Shown: positions 45,327 to 58,835 of the stretch, one piece after another
Numbering within the stretch: position 1 is the first letter of the stretch
How the letters are laid out: the number at the start of each line of letters is the position of its first letter
DNA from: Campylorhamphus procurvoides
Taxonomy: Eukaryota; Chordata; Aves; Passeriformes; Dendrocolaptidae
NCBI GenBank assembly: GCA_013396655.1
Contig: WBMV01000462.1
Location: 2,202,309 to 2,266,308 of the forward strand
Reading direction: 5' to 3'
DNA: 64,000 nucleotides
Notes under the pieces: generated by a model
The model's input: only the letters and a program-made list of their open reading frames with translations
Told to the model about the DNA's origin: nothing
Database searches by the model: none
Position numbers and translations under genes: made by a program

Positions 45327-48300
45327 ATGGGGAACGAGCGTTGGAAAACCGTGGGAGGAGCCTCGCAACTTGAGGATGGGCAGCAGGAGAAATCGCAGGT
45401 ACGGGGCGGGGGGGCGGCGGGGGGGGGCAAGCATCCCGGGGGTCCCACTGACCCCCCAGTTCCCCCAGCGAGCTTTTCTCCCAGTGCAGCCCGCCGTGGC
45501 GAGCTGCCCCCCGGTCCTCCCCGTGCGGAGCCTCCCGGGCTGCACCCCCTCGCCCCCCACCTGGAATTATTCTGTTTATTAACCTGCAGCCAGGGTGTCC
45601 CCCCTCCCACGTCGGAGCTGCCCCCGGCCGGGCAGCGGGCGATGCTCCGAGGTTGCCACACTCCTCTGCTAAACCTCTGCACGCTTTAAACTGCTTAAAT
45701 AACCATTAAAAAGGGATTTGGCATCTCGGCTCCCAGCGGCAGCCAGAGTCATCCCTACCGGTCCGGGGCTCTCCCGGCTGCCTGGCCCGCTCGGACCCTC
45801 CAGGAGCGCCCCCGGTTTTTTGGGGGGGAGGCCGGCGTTGCGGCGGGGCGCGGTGAAGCGGCGGCAGAGCCTGCGGTGACACGCAGGGGATCCGGCACGT
45901 GCAGGAGCCTGTTTGCACATCCCATTGCACGTGTGCCAGCTCCTCCATCCCGGCGTGGCCCGGCCACGGAGCGCAACACAGCAGGTAGGGAGGCTGAGAA
46001 CCCCACAGCGGTTCGGGCTGGAAGGGACCTTAAAGCTCATCTCGTTCCGACCGCGCTGCCACGGGCAGGGATGCCTTCCACTAGACCAGGTTGCTCAAAT
46101 CCCCATCCAGCCTGGCCTTGGATACTTCCAAGTATCCTGGGTGCAGGCAGGGTGGGGAGAAGGGGTGCGGAGTGTGGGCAAACGTGTCTAGGAAGAGCTG
46201 GAGGAAAGCGAGACTCCGACGAGATTGCGAGTCGAGGGAAGGAGCCGAGAGCTGGCAGTGCTGCCCTCCCTCCGCACCCCTGCGCTGGGCGAGGGTGGGG
46301 GGACCAGCCGTGAGACTCGCTCGCCCCCAGGTCTGACACTTCTCCGTCCCCTGCCCCCCGCAGTGAGGGAAAGGGACTTCTACCTGACTTGTCCCTTCTG
46401 CACACCCTTCCCTGCGCCCCCTCCTCCCCGGCCAGCCCCTCCGAACGGCTTCCACCCTCACTGGAGAGGGGGCTGCGCATCCCGGGAGACCCCTGACCCC
46501 CCACGAGAGAAACCTCCCTCTCGCCTGCCCGGCAGAGCTGCCTCCCTATGCACAGCCCCTCCACGCAGTGCCCCGAGCAGTGCCACGGGGCTGGAGCTGC
46601 CATCCCCCCGGCTCTGCGCATCCCACGGCCCCGAGAGTGAGCTGGGCAGGATGGATCCAGCCCCACCACCCGTACGGGACTGGACGGCGCAGCCCGGAGC
46701 TGATGGTTCACGGTGGCTTGCAGGGGATGCCCAGAGTTTGCCGTGCTGCGATCCCAGCTTCTGTCAGAAATCCCAGCCCAGCCCGCCTGGATTCTCACCC
46801 ACAGAGCCGTGCTCGCCAGCATTCCCGTCTCCTCTCCTCTTCCCGATCCGCAGAGCGTGGCGTGGGAGCGGTCGCAGGCAGGCTGTGGGTGATGAGGAGG
46901 GAGAGCAGGGAACGAGAGTGGGATTCAGTTCAGGTGCTCCGTGCCGGGAGGGCTCCAGGCGGCGGCTGGGATAGAGCCCCGACGCCAGGCTGAGAACAGC
47001 AGGGTTGGACGGGCGGGGAGGATGGAGAGGGACGGGGCAGTGGAGCAGAGCAGGGCTGGGATGCAAAATGAGATGCTCGAGCAGCTCTGGGGCAAGCAAT
47101 TTGTTGAGAAGGGAACAGGGGAGTGACCCTTGCTGCCCTGGGGTGCCTTCAGCACTGGGTGGACTCCAGCAGGAAGGTGGGGGTACCTCGGCTAAAGTTT
47201 GCACCAGCAGCTGAGCCTGGGCAGTGCAAAGCAGTGTCCCCCTGCCTCGGAAGCAGAACAGGGGTCCTGGTTCATACCTGGCTGAGGTCATGGAACAAGG
47301 GGGAGAGCACCCAGGCTGCTGGATTGCTGCCTGCCACCCCACAGCAGCACTTGCCTGGTGAGCTGGCGAGGAGCAGCGACTTTGGCAGGAGCAAAGGGCA
47401 CCTCCTCCTCAAAGAGCATCTCCCCCAGGCAGAGCTCAGCCTCTCTTGCCACCACTCTTTGGAGCAGCCACCTCCGTTTGCTCCGGGGACAAGTCAGCTT
47501 GTGTCCTCTGCTTCTCTCAGCAGCTGGAGCTGCTGCCTCCCATCCCCAGCAGAGCCAGTCTGTGGAGGAGGCTGGGGATTGCTTTGGAGGGCATGAAGGG
47601 GTTCAGGCTGATCATGCAGTGTGACTGGGGCACCAAGGACCCAATCCCCACAGGTGACTGAGCATAGAGCTACTGCCTGAGCCAGTGCAGGGTATGGAGA
47701 GCCCAGGTCAGCTTTGCACCAGGGACAAAACCCTGCCTTGGTTCCTGCCTGGGGCTCTTTCCCAAGCTTCAGTCACAGCTCCCCAGCAGGTTTGGAAGCA
47801 AAGCTTCGCTCATAACAAGTACCACCCAGTCTCACAGCTTCTGCTCTCCTTAGGAAGGAGTGATTTGGAGACACTGGGACCTCCAACCTGATAGATATCC
47901 TCAAAGGAGCATCAATAACCAGGGCAGGGGCATGTCCTGCAGCTGCTGAAAGTCTTGGCAGGAAGATCCAGGAGCCTGAGGCCACAGAACAGACAACAGG
48001 ACTCCCTGGGGTCATGAGGGCCATGGCCCTGCTGGGGCAGGAGCATGTGGCAGAGGCATCCACAAGATCCTGTGCTGGGAGCTGGGCATGCTGCTGCAGT
48101 GCTGCTGTGCTGGGGGAGTTTGGGGGACCCTCACCCCAGTTTGGAGCGTTGCTGGTGCCGCTGACTGAGTTTCCCTCCTCTCCCCACTGCAGGTTGCCAG
48201 GTAACACAACCTGCCAGCAAAATGCCGTGGGACTCATGAAGCTGCCGCCACTCAGGATCTTGTGGTTGCAAGCAGAGGGGATAATTTTGGAAGGGGATTG

Positions 48301-51300
48301 GTTCCCCATTCCTGGTGCCAGCAGGAGGGCAGTGATTCTATGTCTTGAAGGCTGGAAAACAGCTGGATACACCTCCTAGTGTGATGATGATACACATGGG
48401 CAGAGCTGAAGGATTTTGGTGTGTTAAAGCCCGGCTGGGATTTGTGTGGCTGTGGGAAGTGAAGCATCAGCCGTGCACAGCTCTGCCCTGGCAACCCTTC
48501 CTGCTCAGAGGGCTCCCTTGGCCATCAGAGCCCATTCATGTGCCCCCTGAGCTGGGGACATCAGTGCAGTGGGGAGCAGCAGCAGTGGGATGGATGGGCA
48601 GAAAGTTGTGGAGCTGAAGGTGCTGTGGTAGCCAGGACAGTCACAGGGATTTGGTCCCTACTCAACCCATGGACCCCAAACCAACTGATGCTGGCTTTTG
48701 TTCAGCAGCCATCCCTCCTGTCACTTGTGTGCTTGCAGGGTGCTGAGGGGTTGGGCTGAGCCCAGGTCCTCACTATCCATGTAAGAATCTCAGCAATGGG
48801 CATCTCCCAACCCCATGTGCCACCATCCTGCTGCTCCTGAGTGTCCCTTGTGCCCCCAAGCCAGGGCTCCATGTCCACAAACACTGAGCAAACTCTTTGA
48901 CCCTCTGCTTGCCAAAAGCACCCCTTATTGCCTTTGACATCTCCTTTTAACACACACCGAGGGGTGAGCCCGGGGCCCTCTCCTTACAGAGGTCCCCGCA
49001 AGTGGCTTCCCATTCAGTCTGGTGCCGTTTGCATCTCCAGGCTCACTCAGTGGGCTGGGGAAGAAACCTGGAACATCCCCTGGGGCTGGTGGCCGCAGCT
49101 GGGGTCACCTTAATGCAAATGGTTGCGTGAGTGTGAATGAAATGAAGGGTGCTTGAAGGAAGGTGTCACTCCAGATAGATGTGCACAGGAGGGGACAGGG
49201 CCTGGGAAATCTTTGCAGATGCAGCAATTTTCCCCTCGTTTCAGGGGAAAGTAGTCTTTGTCTCTCTGAATCTGCAGTTTGCTGCCAGCCCTGCAATTCC
49301 TTGTGACAGCCATGGCCGGGGTCAGGGGAAAATCACAGCCTCTGTCCTGCAGGTGTAATGAGGAGGGGAGGTGGAGGGGGACTGGGAGCTGGTGGGATCA
49401 GGTGGCAGCTCAATCCCTCCACTCTGGCTGTGTTGGCACTTCATGCTTTGGAGGGAGAAAAGGCTCTTGGTGGGCATGGAGCAGCTCCCACGGGCTGAGC
49501 CAAGGGGTCTATACAGCAGCAGAGCTGCTGGATGGGCCTGGAGAGGGTCAGAGACCTCTCCCACAGCAATTCCCCCTCAGCCAGAGCCTCTGGGACTGGT
49601 CTGAGGTATTTAAGAGCAGCTCTGCTGCCCTCCAGCAGGCAGCGAGGGTGCAAAGGGGATGGGGACATGTGGCATGCCACAGCTGGGAGATGTCCCATGC
49701 AGAGCAGGTCCACACAGTGGTCAGGGCAATGTATGCCTAGCACCAACTCTCCGCCTCCCCTTCCTGCTGGCGACAGCCTTTGCCTCCCCTCCCCTCCTTG
49801 CTTTTCCCCATTCCAGGGGACACAGTGGGTGCTTTCCCTTTCCCTCCCTGTATGTGTGCCCTGGGCAGCAGGGAGCTCCACACGCTGCTCTCCCGGGGAG
49901 CCAGGGCTGTTCCAGCTGAGGATCACCACCGTAAATAAAACATGCCAGTGGGGGCTGGCGGCTGCCGTGCCTTCGCTCTCGTTATTATTTCATACCCCGC
50001 TCCCAGGCGGGTTTAGCTGCTTTGCTCACTGAGTGTTCACCCGTGGCCTCGTCATCCCTGGCAGAGCCTCGGGGCTCCCTGGGGTCCCCATCTCCCCTCC
50101 TCTGTCACCATCCCCATGGCCAACCTGGACCCACCAAAGCCCATGAGGGTTTGAGCCTACCTCTTGGATGAAGGGGAGCGGGATGGGTCTGTCCGGATGG
50201 GTGCCGATGGTGTCTGTCTCTCTGTTGGCAGAGGATGAGCTGCGGGTACATCCTGTGCACCGTCCTGCTGTCAGTGGCCGTTCTCCTGGCGGTGACGGTC
50301 ACGGGGGCCATCCTCTTCATGAACCACTACCACACGCCCGTCACTGAGTCGCCCCCTGTCATCAGCACCAACCCCGAGGAAGCCAACGCGCTGGTCACCA
50401 TTGAGAAAGCCGACAGCTCCCGCATCAACATCTTCATCGACCCCAACTGCCCCAACGCCGCCGGCACCTTGGGGAGGATGGAGGGGCTGCAGACCTCCCT
50501 GCTGCACGCCCTCACTGACCACGACGCCGAGGCCAAGGCCACCAAGAGCCAGCAGAAGGCCCTGCTGGTCACGGTGGCGGACGAGGTGGCCAAGCTGCTG
50601 ACACACGCCGTGCAGCTGCGCGCCGACTGCGATGGCCTCAAGAAGGGGCACAGCGCCATGGGGCAGGAGCTCAGCGCCCTGCAGGGGGAACAGGGCAGGC
50701 TCATCCAGGTGAGCTGGGACTGGCAGCGCCATTCGGGTCTCCTCGGGGATAGAACACCCTGTCCCAGTGTCCCTGAAGCCATTGCTGGTTTCAGCTCCTG
50801 GTGTTGGGGGGGAGACCTCCAACAGAAGAAGCTGAGGTTGAAGGTGGGTTCTTGAGGACTGCAAGTTGGGAAGCGTCTCATTGCCAAATCACCCTACTGT
50901 TGGTGAGCTGGGAGTGAACCACATTGTGGTTCTCCTGGCTCCAGGTCCAGTTTGAGGCTTCAGTCAGAGCTGAGCTCAGCGCAGAACCTTCCCGAGGGCA
51001 GTTCTTATAGCAGTCAACTCCCCCCCCATCTTTATCTTCAATCCCAAAAATTTCCAAGCTGATGAACTGTATTGAAGTGCTTACCTGGGTATGCTGGGGG
51101 TCTGCCAGGTGTTGTAACAAGCTCCAGGGCACAGCTGAATATCCAGCTCCGTGCCTGAACTTCCTGGTGCTCAACTCCCTCCATCCAGAGCTGCTCATTT
51201 CTCACTGCTCCACTTTGCTCCCCATCCTGCTACTCTGCCACAGCCACCCCGTGTCACTCTCCCAGCCCGGGTCACCTCGGGGAATGATGAAGAGCTGGTG

Positions 51301-54300
51301 GCTGCCTCAGGACACGGCTATTCCTGCCGCCTCCGTGATCCTGTCTTTTGCCCAGAGATGCTCCTTATCCTGCGGGGTGGCAGCACTGACACAGCCAGGT
51401 TCAGGGATTTCTCAGCCTCGGAGGCAATAGGCACTATGTGGACTCTGACCCACGGCCAAAAGAGCACCAGAGATACCATATGAGATCTGCTGTGGCTTTA
51501 TGACCCCACCAGCCCATACCCTGGCAGGGAGCATTGCTGAGCCATGGGAGCTGGCAGAGCATCCTCACAGTGGGGTAGTGAGGTGGCTGGGGCGTGGAAG
51601 GGGTTTACCCGCATTTAATTCCGTGTTCCCCTATGTATCCCCTGCCCACAGCTGCTTTCAGAGAGCCAGACCAACATGGCTCGGCTGGTGAGCTCTGTCA
51701 GTGACGTCCTGGACACGCTGCAGAAGGAGCGGGGCAGCTCCCGGCCCCGGCTCAAGGCTGACCTGCAGCGAGCACCGGCCCGAGGGGCACGGCCCCGGGG
51801 CTGCTCCAACGGTGAGACTGCATCCCTGCCAGTCCATGGGGAGAGGGATGTCCCTGGGTGTGCTTTTGGGAGGGAGAAAACCACCCAAGGTGGGGCAAAC
51901 CATCCTGGAGAAGGGATTTAGTACAGTGAGGGGGCTGGTGAGGAGGTGGAGGAGGAAGGGAGATAGGGAGATGTCCTGGAAGGGGGTGTTTCTCACCATG
52001 CAGCCCTGAATTGTCTATAAACCAGCACAAAAGCCCCTTCACGCCCCTGCAGACCCACCTGCTCCCCAGGCAGAGGTAGCAGGGGCTAAGGCAGAGCAAG
52101 GAGCCACTGTTTGTCTCTGTTTGGGTGTCACGGGCTCCAACAGTGACATTCATCAGTGTTTGGCTGAGTTGCAGCTAAGACTGGCCCCAGGCCATGACCA
52201 TGTGCCCACACTCTGCCCACAGCCCTCTCCAGGCATCAGCTGCCCCATCCCCAGCTGGGTCAGTCCCCACCAGCTGTTGGGGGGTCCCCGTGGTGGCAGC
52301 ATCCCTGTGGGCACCACTCACCCCGAGCATTGGAGGAGAAAGGAGGAAAAGAGCAAGGCAGCACCAACTAGAGCTGGAAGCAAGGTTGGGAGCCTGGAAG
52401 AAATGGCAAGACACTAAATTAGATCATTAATTAACCAGCTTTCCCCTCATCCCACCCCACCCCAATGCCACGCTGCAGGGTCCCGGCCCCGAGACTGCTT
52501 TGACATCTATGTGAGTGGACAGCAAGAGGATGGGATTTACTCCATCTTCCCCACGCACTACCCCTCTGGCTTCCAGGTCTACTGTGACATGACGACGGAC
52601 GGGGGCGGCTGGACGGTGAGCTGCCACCAGGCTGGGGGACAGGGGGTGATGCCACCACTGGCCATGGGCTGGCCCTGCATTGGGATGCTGGGGGTGGGAG
52701 GTGTCATTTTTGATGCTTGGATGTGTCATTGGGATCTGGGATAAATGCTGACGGGGGTCTGGCTGTGCACAAGTGCCCAGTCAGTGCCATGGCAATACTG
52801 ACAGAGCTTCCCAGCAGTGCCAGCCAGACCCCTGGGCTGGAATCCAGCAGCCCTGCCCTGGACTGGGGAGCTTGGCTGGAGCTGGAGGGTGGTTTCAGGC
52901 AGGGAGCTGGATGCCATGGCATCTAAGGAGTTTGTCCTTCTCAGTGGGGCTGGGGTACAGTGTGACTGCAGTTGTGCCATAGGGGACGTGGCTGTGCTTT
53001 GCCCTGTCCTCGTGGGCACGGTGAGCTGGTGCTGGGGCTTAGGATGGACCCCAAACCCAGCACTCTTGGCCTTATCTGAGGCTGGGGTGCCTGGGGCACC
53101 TCGGATGCTGCGCTGATTCACTCACTCCCTGGCTGCCCTGTCCGATTCGCTTTGCCACGGTGGCTGCGACGGCCCCATAATCACAGTAATGGGGGCAGGG
53201 AGCAGGGGGATGTGGGGACATGGCACTGGAAGACCCAAGCTTGAAGCCCCCCCATTGCCCTAGGGGCCACTTAGGTGTGAGCAGCAGCCCCCTACCCTGG
53301 AGGGCATCATTTGGGGTGCCGGCAGGGAGGGAGGGCTCCCTGGGAGGGGTGGGCAGGGAGCCTCTGCCCTGAGGACACACTGGGTGAGCCGAGCTGGCCA
53401 ACACCCCTGCAGCTGGGTGCTCTAGGAAACAAATCCCCATGATCTGATTCTCCTAAGCAGCTTTGAGCAGCGCCAGGAGGGAGCTTAGCCCCCGTGCCCC
53501 CAGGGACTGATGAGCCTTCGACCTCCCGGAGCCCACCCGGGGTGGGAGGAACCCGTGATGTGTGGGTTGGTACCAGCATCTTGGTGGGGAAACTGAGGCA
53601 CAGTGCAGCCCTAGGGACCTCATCTCCTGGGGGCTCACAGAGGGAAAAGGGGAGGACTTCTCTGGCTCCTTAGGGTGTGGAGGGTCCTTGCAAACCCAAT
53701 GTACAGTCTGCACAGCCTCCACCAGCCCCAGCCATGCCTGAAGAGCAGCCCAAGGTGATTAGTGAGACACTCAGAGGCTTATTTAAAGCTGCTACAGCCG
53801 GGAGGGCTCGGGCTGGGCTGGGGAGGGGGCAAAGCAAATGATTTTAAGCCCAGCAGCACCGTGGAGTCTGGGATCAGTGGCACAGTAGTGCCTGTGGCAC
53901 CACAGCCAGGCAGCACCTCGGTTCTGCCCTACCTCGATAGGATGAGGAGCCAAACCAGGTGCTGAATCCCAGTGTTCCAGAGAGAGGGTCGAGGGAATAC
54001 ACCCCAGGCTCCTGCTTCTTGGGGATGCTCTGCAGCAGAGGGTCCCAAACATACCTCCAGTCCCTTGGGTGCAGGGTTTGTCTCAGCCGTGTCCTACAGG
54101 GCTGGGGACACAGGGGGTCCTTGTGCCACTGGCTTATCCAGGCTCCAGGTAAGCAATAGCATGGCAGGGTGTTGTGGTGCAGAGCCTGAGAAATCTCCCT
54201 CCCCTCCTCCTCCTCTCTGGAGCGATTACTCCTGACATTTGGGCTTATTTGCATGTGGGTGGGTGGGTGTAAGCGATGGCAGCAGCTGAATCAATTTTGA

Positions 54301-57300
54301 CTCGGAAGCTTGGGAGCTGCTGAGCTAAGCTTTAGCCTGCATGGATAGCTTAGAAACCACAGGGCAGGGGGAAGAGCTCACTGGGTGCTGCCCAGGACCT
54401 TGCTGTCCCCCCAGTGTGATCTGTGGTGTCACCCAGTCCCCCTGACACAGCCAGGGTCTCTGGTCACTCCCCATCCCTTTCCTCAGGAAGGCTGAGCAAG
54501 ATTTTATCCTCCCCTGGGCCCTGCTCACCAGCAGTGGGGCCACATTTGAAACTGGTGGAGATGTGGATGCAGATCAGTGCCTGCCAGTGCTGATGGGAAC
54601 ATCCACATCCTGCACTCAGAGCCAACTGTAATTGCAGTGGCTGCCCCGGGCTGACCTGTCCTCGTGGCAGCGCCGGGGTCCAACCCTGTGATTGCCCAGA
54701 CTGACCCCAACTGCCCCCTTGACACTCACCTCCAACACTTTATTAAAGTAATAACAGGATGATGGATGGCAGGGAAAGCTCAGCATCCCAGGAGGCCTCA
54801 AAAAAGTTGCCTTTTCATGTGCTGTTGTCTTTGGAATGTCTTTGCAAATGCCCAATGCTCTGCTGGGTGTCCATGAGCCTCCACTGACGCCCATCCAGGG
54901 CAAATCCCCCGGGATCAGCATTTTGGTCCTGTGAGCAATAGTGCCATGATGGCTCTGTCTGCCTCAGCAACATCTTCCACGTACAGTGGTTATTGGGAAG
55001 TGGTGGGAAAGCTGAAGGATACGGAAGAAAAGGCTGTGCCAGCAGGATTAGGGCTGTGGTAACATTAAGTGACAGCTTCCAGCTTCATGGGCACCTGCTG
55101 TGCCTGGGATGGCTTCACCAGCTCATCCTCTCCTGGAGGGTCCCAGAGCAGCCTGGGGGTTGAGCAGACACATGCATTGACACAGGGGCTGGACTAAGCT
55201 GAAGGCAGCGGGTGAGAGGAGCCTGGGGAAAAACGTGATGTTTCCAAAGGGTATGATTCATGTGTCACCACAAATGGGGACAAGATGCTCCTGCTGGCAG
55301 GGACAGGCAGGAGCAGCCACATTCCCGGGATGGGCAGCGCTGCTGGCTGTGGTGATACAGGCTATCCCATGGGATCAGAACTTCCCAGAGACTGGCTCTG
55401 CAATGCTCCAGGACTGTCTTGTCCATGGCTGAGCCTGAAGATGGTCTCCCTGCTGGGATGGGGTTCAGAGGAATACTGTGGGGCCAGGGCTGTGGGGTGT
55501 GTGCCACAGCTGATAAAAACCCAACCAGGAGCACTGCAGAGGCTGAGAAGTGATGGCCAAGTCTGTGCCCAGACTGGGGCTGTAGTGGGGTTTGAAGCCC
55601 ACCAGGGGTTTGGTGGAGCTGAGGGACCAAAGCCACCAACACCACAGCAGGCACAGGCTGATGCTCCTGCTTTCTCTGTTTTTAACCTATTTTTCTGGTT
55701 TGGTGCCTTTGCAGGAGACTGTCCCTGCCCCGCAAGTGTGACTGGGGGAGGCAGAGAGTGAGGGAGATAAATATTTCAGCCTTGCCTTTAAAGAAGGGAA
55801 GGAATCCTTTTTGCTTAAGAGGGGTTAATGCATATTTGATGAGGAGGAAAAGAGCAGAGAGGCAGGGCTTGGAGAACGATGTGCCTGTGGGTCTCTGGTG
55901 CCCCCAGGAACCCCATGCACCCAGTGTTCCAGTGCACCCAGTATCCCAGTGCAGGCAGCATCCTGGTGTGAGAGGCAAGAGGGAATGCACAGTGGATGCA
56001 CAAATGAAGCACAGAAAGGACTGTGTGTATGAGGTGATGAGGATGGAGCAGAAGACTTGGGAGGACTTAGGACTTCCAGCACCTGCCAGCTCTCCCAACC
56101 CAGTTCCAAGCCCTATTGGGGCTGAGCCTGGTGGGCAGCGAGGCACTGAGGGCTCCTCTGGGGTGATTCCTGAGCCATGCCAAGGCTCAGCCAACAAAGC
56201 CATGTCTCTCATGCTTCCCTGGGCACCACTCAGGCAATTGGCCTATTTACAACCATGGGTCAAAGCCGATTTAGAGGGAGCATCAGTGCTGCATCCACTG
56301 CCTTCCCCACACGGCAGCCCCGGAGCCGACATTGGCCAGGGAAAATCAGATCCAGGCCCCTGTCCAGCCGTGCTGTCCCCCTTTCCCAGCAAGCCTGAAG
56401 AAAGCCCCTTTAAATGGGCTTAACCACAGCTTCTCAAGTGCTCAACGCAGGGATAAAAATTAAGGCTCTAATTCTAGAAGGTAAGTACAGCAGGATCAGA
56501 GCCGTGCCGTGCCGAGGAGTGTGTCAGAGCCTGCAACCATTACATGCAGCCCCAAAAATGCCTGTGTGGTGAAGGGCAAACCTGTGTCAAGCTCATGAGA
56601 GATGAAATCCTGTATGTGCAGGAGGGCAGGAGCAGCTGAGAGGAGAAAAGGACGGTGGCTTCCCAGTCTGTGTCAAGGCTCATCAGCATTCCCCAGTCCT
56701 AGGATGCTGGAAGTGGGGTGAATGGGCTCAGTGGGGCAGCCCAGCCCAAATATAGGGTGGGCTCTGGTCTGCCAGAGCATGGGATGGCTTTTCTGAAATC
56801 AGAGTGCCCAGCCATCACTGCCACAGCCACAGAGCTTGGTGGAGTGGGGCAGGCTGGCTCAGCCAACTTTAATGCAATTAATCCAGGACTGGAGGCTTAA
56901 TTAAGTTCAAATGGTCAGATACGAAGCAGCATTTTCTGGACTGCTGTCAATAAATCAAACCTAAAACTGTGGATAAAAGGGGATGAAACACAGAGGGCAC
57001 TGGGAAAGGCTTTGAGGAGAAAAGACACGCTGAGCCCTGGGATCTGGAGGCTCTGCAGGGGTCGGGGTGGTCAGTGCCCCACAGATAATTTCTCTGGGAG
57101 ACTAACGAGGCCACCACAGGGACGGTGCCTGGCATCAGGGTGGCTGCCCAGGAGAGCGTTGAGATCCAGGAGGGGGAAATCATCCCCTGGGTTTTACACA
57201 GCTCTGAGCACCCACCCTGGCAGGAGAGCTTGGATTGAGCAGCACGTGCTGTGGGACAGACCTCAGGTCATGCTGTCCATCCGTCTGTCAGTCCATACCT

Positions 57301-58835
57301 CTACTCCCATGTGCAATAGCACCCCCAGGCTGGTTGGAGGCGGGTGCAGTGTGCTCACCACCCCCAGGGGCACTGAGCACCTTCCCACAGGGGCATGCCA
57401 CAGGTTTTGGGAGGATCCTGTGAAGGGTTTTACATGGCCTGACTCACTCACCCCTGGGAGCCGGCAGGCGATGATCCAGCATTTCCCTGGGGACTTGTCC
57501 CCAGCATCCCTGTGTAATGACTGAGCATCCCTGTGCCATGACTGAGCTGACAGGGTTTAATTTGTGCCTGTGTCTAATTAGGCAGTGGGAGAGAGGGATG
57601 GGCAGCCTGATGGGGAGCAGGAGGGCTGCCTGGGGTGCCCAGACTCAGAGCAGCCCCACAACTGATGCCCTGTGTCTCTCTCCAGGTGTTTCAGCGGAGG
57701 GAAGACGGCTCTGTGAACTTCTTCCGTGGCTGGGAAGCCTACCGGGATGGCTTTGGGAAGCTGACAGGAGAGCACTGGTTAGGTGTGTGGGGCTGGCAGT
57801 GCTCACTCCTGGGCAGGCTGGCAAAGCCTGGGGGTCCCTGAAGAGGTCCAGGGTTTCCTTTGCAATGGAGGGGACACGGAAATACCCCTGGCCGGTGCCC
57901 TTGTGCTGGGAGTGATGGGCTGGGCAGGCAGGGAGGGTGTTGGGTGGCTGCACAGGGCACAGAAGCAATGGGGCTGTTTGCCCCTGAGCTGGGCACATGC
58001 CCTTGGTTGAGGGATGGAGAGTAGGAACTGCTCCTTGTCCTACCCCACACCACCTCCCCAGGCACCACTCCATCCCCACCAGGGTCCCTGCACCCCCCCT
58101 CTCCCTCACTGCAGGGCTGAAGCGGATCCACATGCTGACGGTCCAGGGCAGCTACGAGCTCCGCATCGACCTGGAGGACTTTGACAACGGCACTGCCTTC
58201 GCCCACTATGGCAGCTTTGGCGTGGGGCTCTTCTCTGTGGACCCTGAGGAGGATGGGTACCCCATCAGCATTGCTGACTACTCGGGGACAGCAGGTAGGG
58301 CAGAGGGGTGGGGGTACACACATGGGCCCATGGGGCAAGGGGAGCCCACAGCCACTAAACCCCCTCTCTGGGGTGTTCCAGTCTCCTCTGACAGCAGCAC
58401 CAGCTGTATCCCTGTGGCTGCAGGGAGCTGGAGGCAGGAGAGGGGCTGTGGCTGGGGGTTTGCAGGAGGAGCCCCCCTGTAAGAATCTCATTGGGGTGCC
58501 CAGGGGAGCCCCATGGGACAGACAGCTCGTCCAAGGGCAGGAAGGGCTTACCAGAGATCCTTTCCCCTGGGACAGGTGACTCCCTCCTGAAGCACAACGG
58601 GATGAAGTTCACCACCAAGGACCTGGACAACGACCACTCGGAGAACAACTGTGCATCTTTCTACCACGGTGCCTGGTGGTACCGCAACTGCCACACCTCC
58701 AACCTCAACGGGCAGTACCTCAAGGGCCACCACAGCTCCTACGCCGACGGCATCGAGTGGTCCTCCTGGACGGGCTGGCAGTACTCCCTCAAATTCACCG
58801 AGATGAAGATCCGGCCCATCCGGGAAGAGAATTAG
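45327..58835 (+). CDS. FIBCD1: Fibrinogen C domain-containing protein 1 (FIBCD1), 7 coding exons, 460 aa
   Basis: FIBCD1 is a type II membrane receptor that forms tetramers and binds acetylated ligands such as chitin. Exons: 45327-45398, 50232-50708, 51652-51811, 52479-52615, 57686-57782, 58115-58294 and 58576-58835. All are GT-AG with consistent phases (0, 0, 1, 0, 1, 1). Order: cytoplasmic tail (1-29), one transmembrane helix (about 30-54, [15 protein letters not shown]), coiled-coil/polycationic region (about 100-235, with [12 protein letters not shown]), then the fibrinogen-like domain. By alignment to human, the calcium-site D392 and D394 and the acetyl pocket Y404, H414, Y430 and A431 are conserved, and N339-G-T keeps the glycosylation site. 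Human FIBCD1 has 461 aa. The ATG was chosen because [11 protein letters not shown] matches the human start. One base (45325) just before it is undetermined. Confidence 0.95.
45399..45440 (+). other. FIBCD1: G-rich tract at the FIBCD1 intron 1 donor
   Basis: Directly after exon 1 the coding strand reads GTACGGGGC followed by runs of seven and nine G and further GGGGG runs. This fits a G-quadruplex-forming sequence overlapping the 5' splice site. Confidence 0.7.
46003..46132 (-). mobile_element. CR1 LINE fragment (3' part)
   Basis: The sequence containing GGCTGGAAGGGACCTTAAAG, CATCTCGTTCCGACC, CACTAGACCAGGTTGCTCAA and CCATCCAGCCTGGCCTTGGA is the familiar 3' region of avian CR1 read on its complementary strand, so the element lies in minus orientation. 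The terminal 8-bp repeats and the 5' remainder are missing, as is normal for truncated CR1. It lies in FIBCD1 intron 1. Confidence 0.9.
52616..57685 (+). other. FIBCD1: FIBCD1 intron 4 (5.1 kb)
   Basis: This is the largest FIBCD1 intron and it splits the fibrinogen-like domain after G-G-G-W-T. No exon, RNA gene or known mobile element was recognised. A short GTGG(GTGG)n tract is present near 54256. Confidence 0.7.

Larger units (their letters stand above)
45399..50231 (+). other. FIBCD1: FIBCD1 intron 1 (4.8 kb)
   Basis: The first intron begins in the CpG-rich promoter island, which extends to about 46.8 kb. It contains one CR1 fragment. No further exon was recognised. Confidence 0.75.

Noticed and set aside
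50271..50864. Minus-strand open frame of 197 codons
   Set aside because: It is the antisense shadow of FIBCD1 exon 2, which has clear homology, transmembrane and splice evidence on the plus strand.
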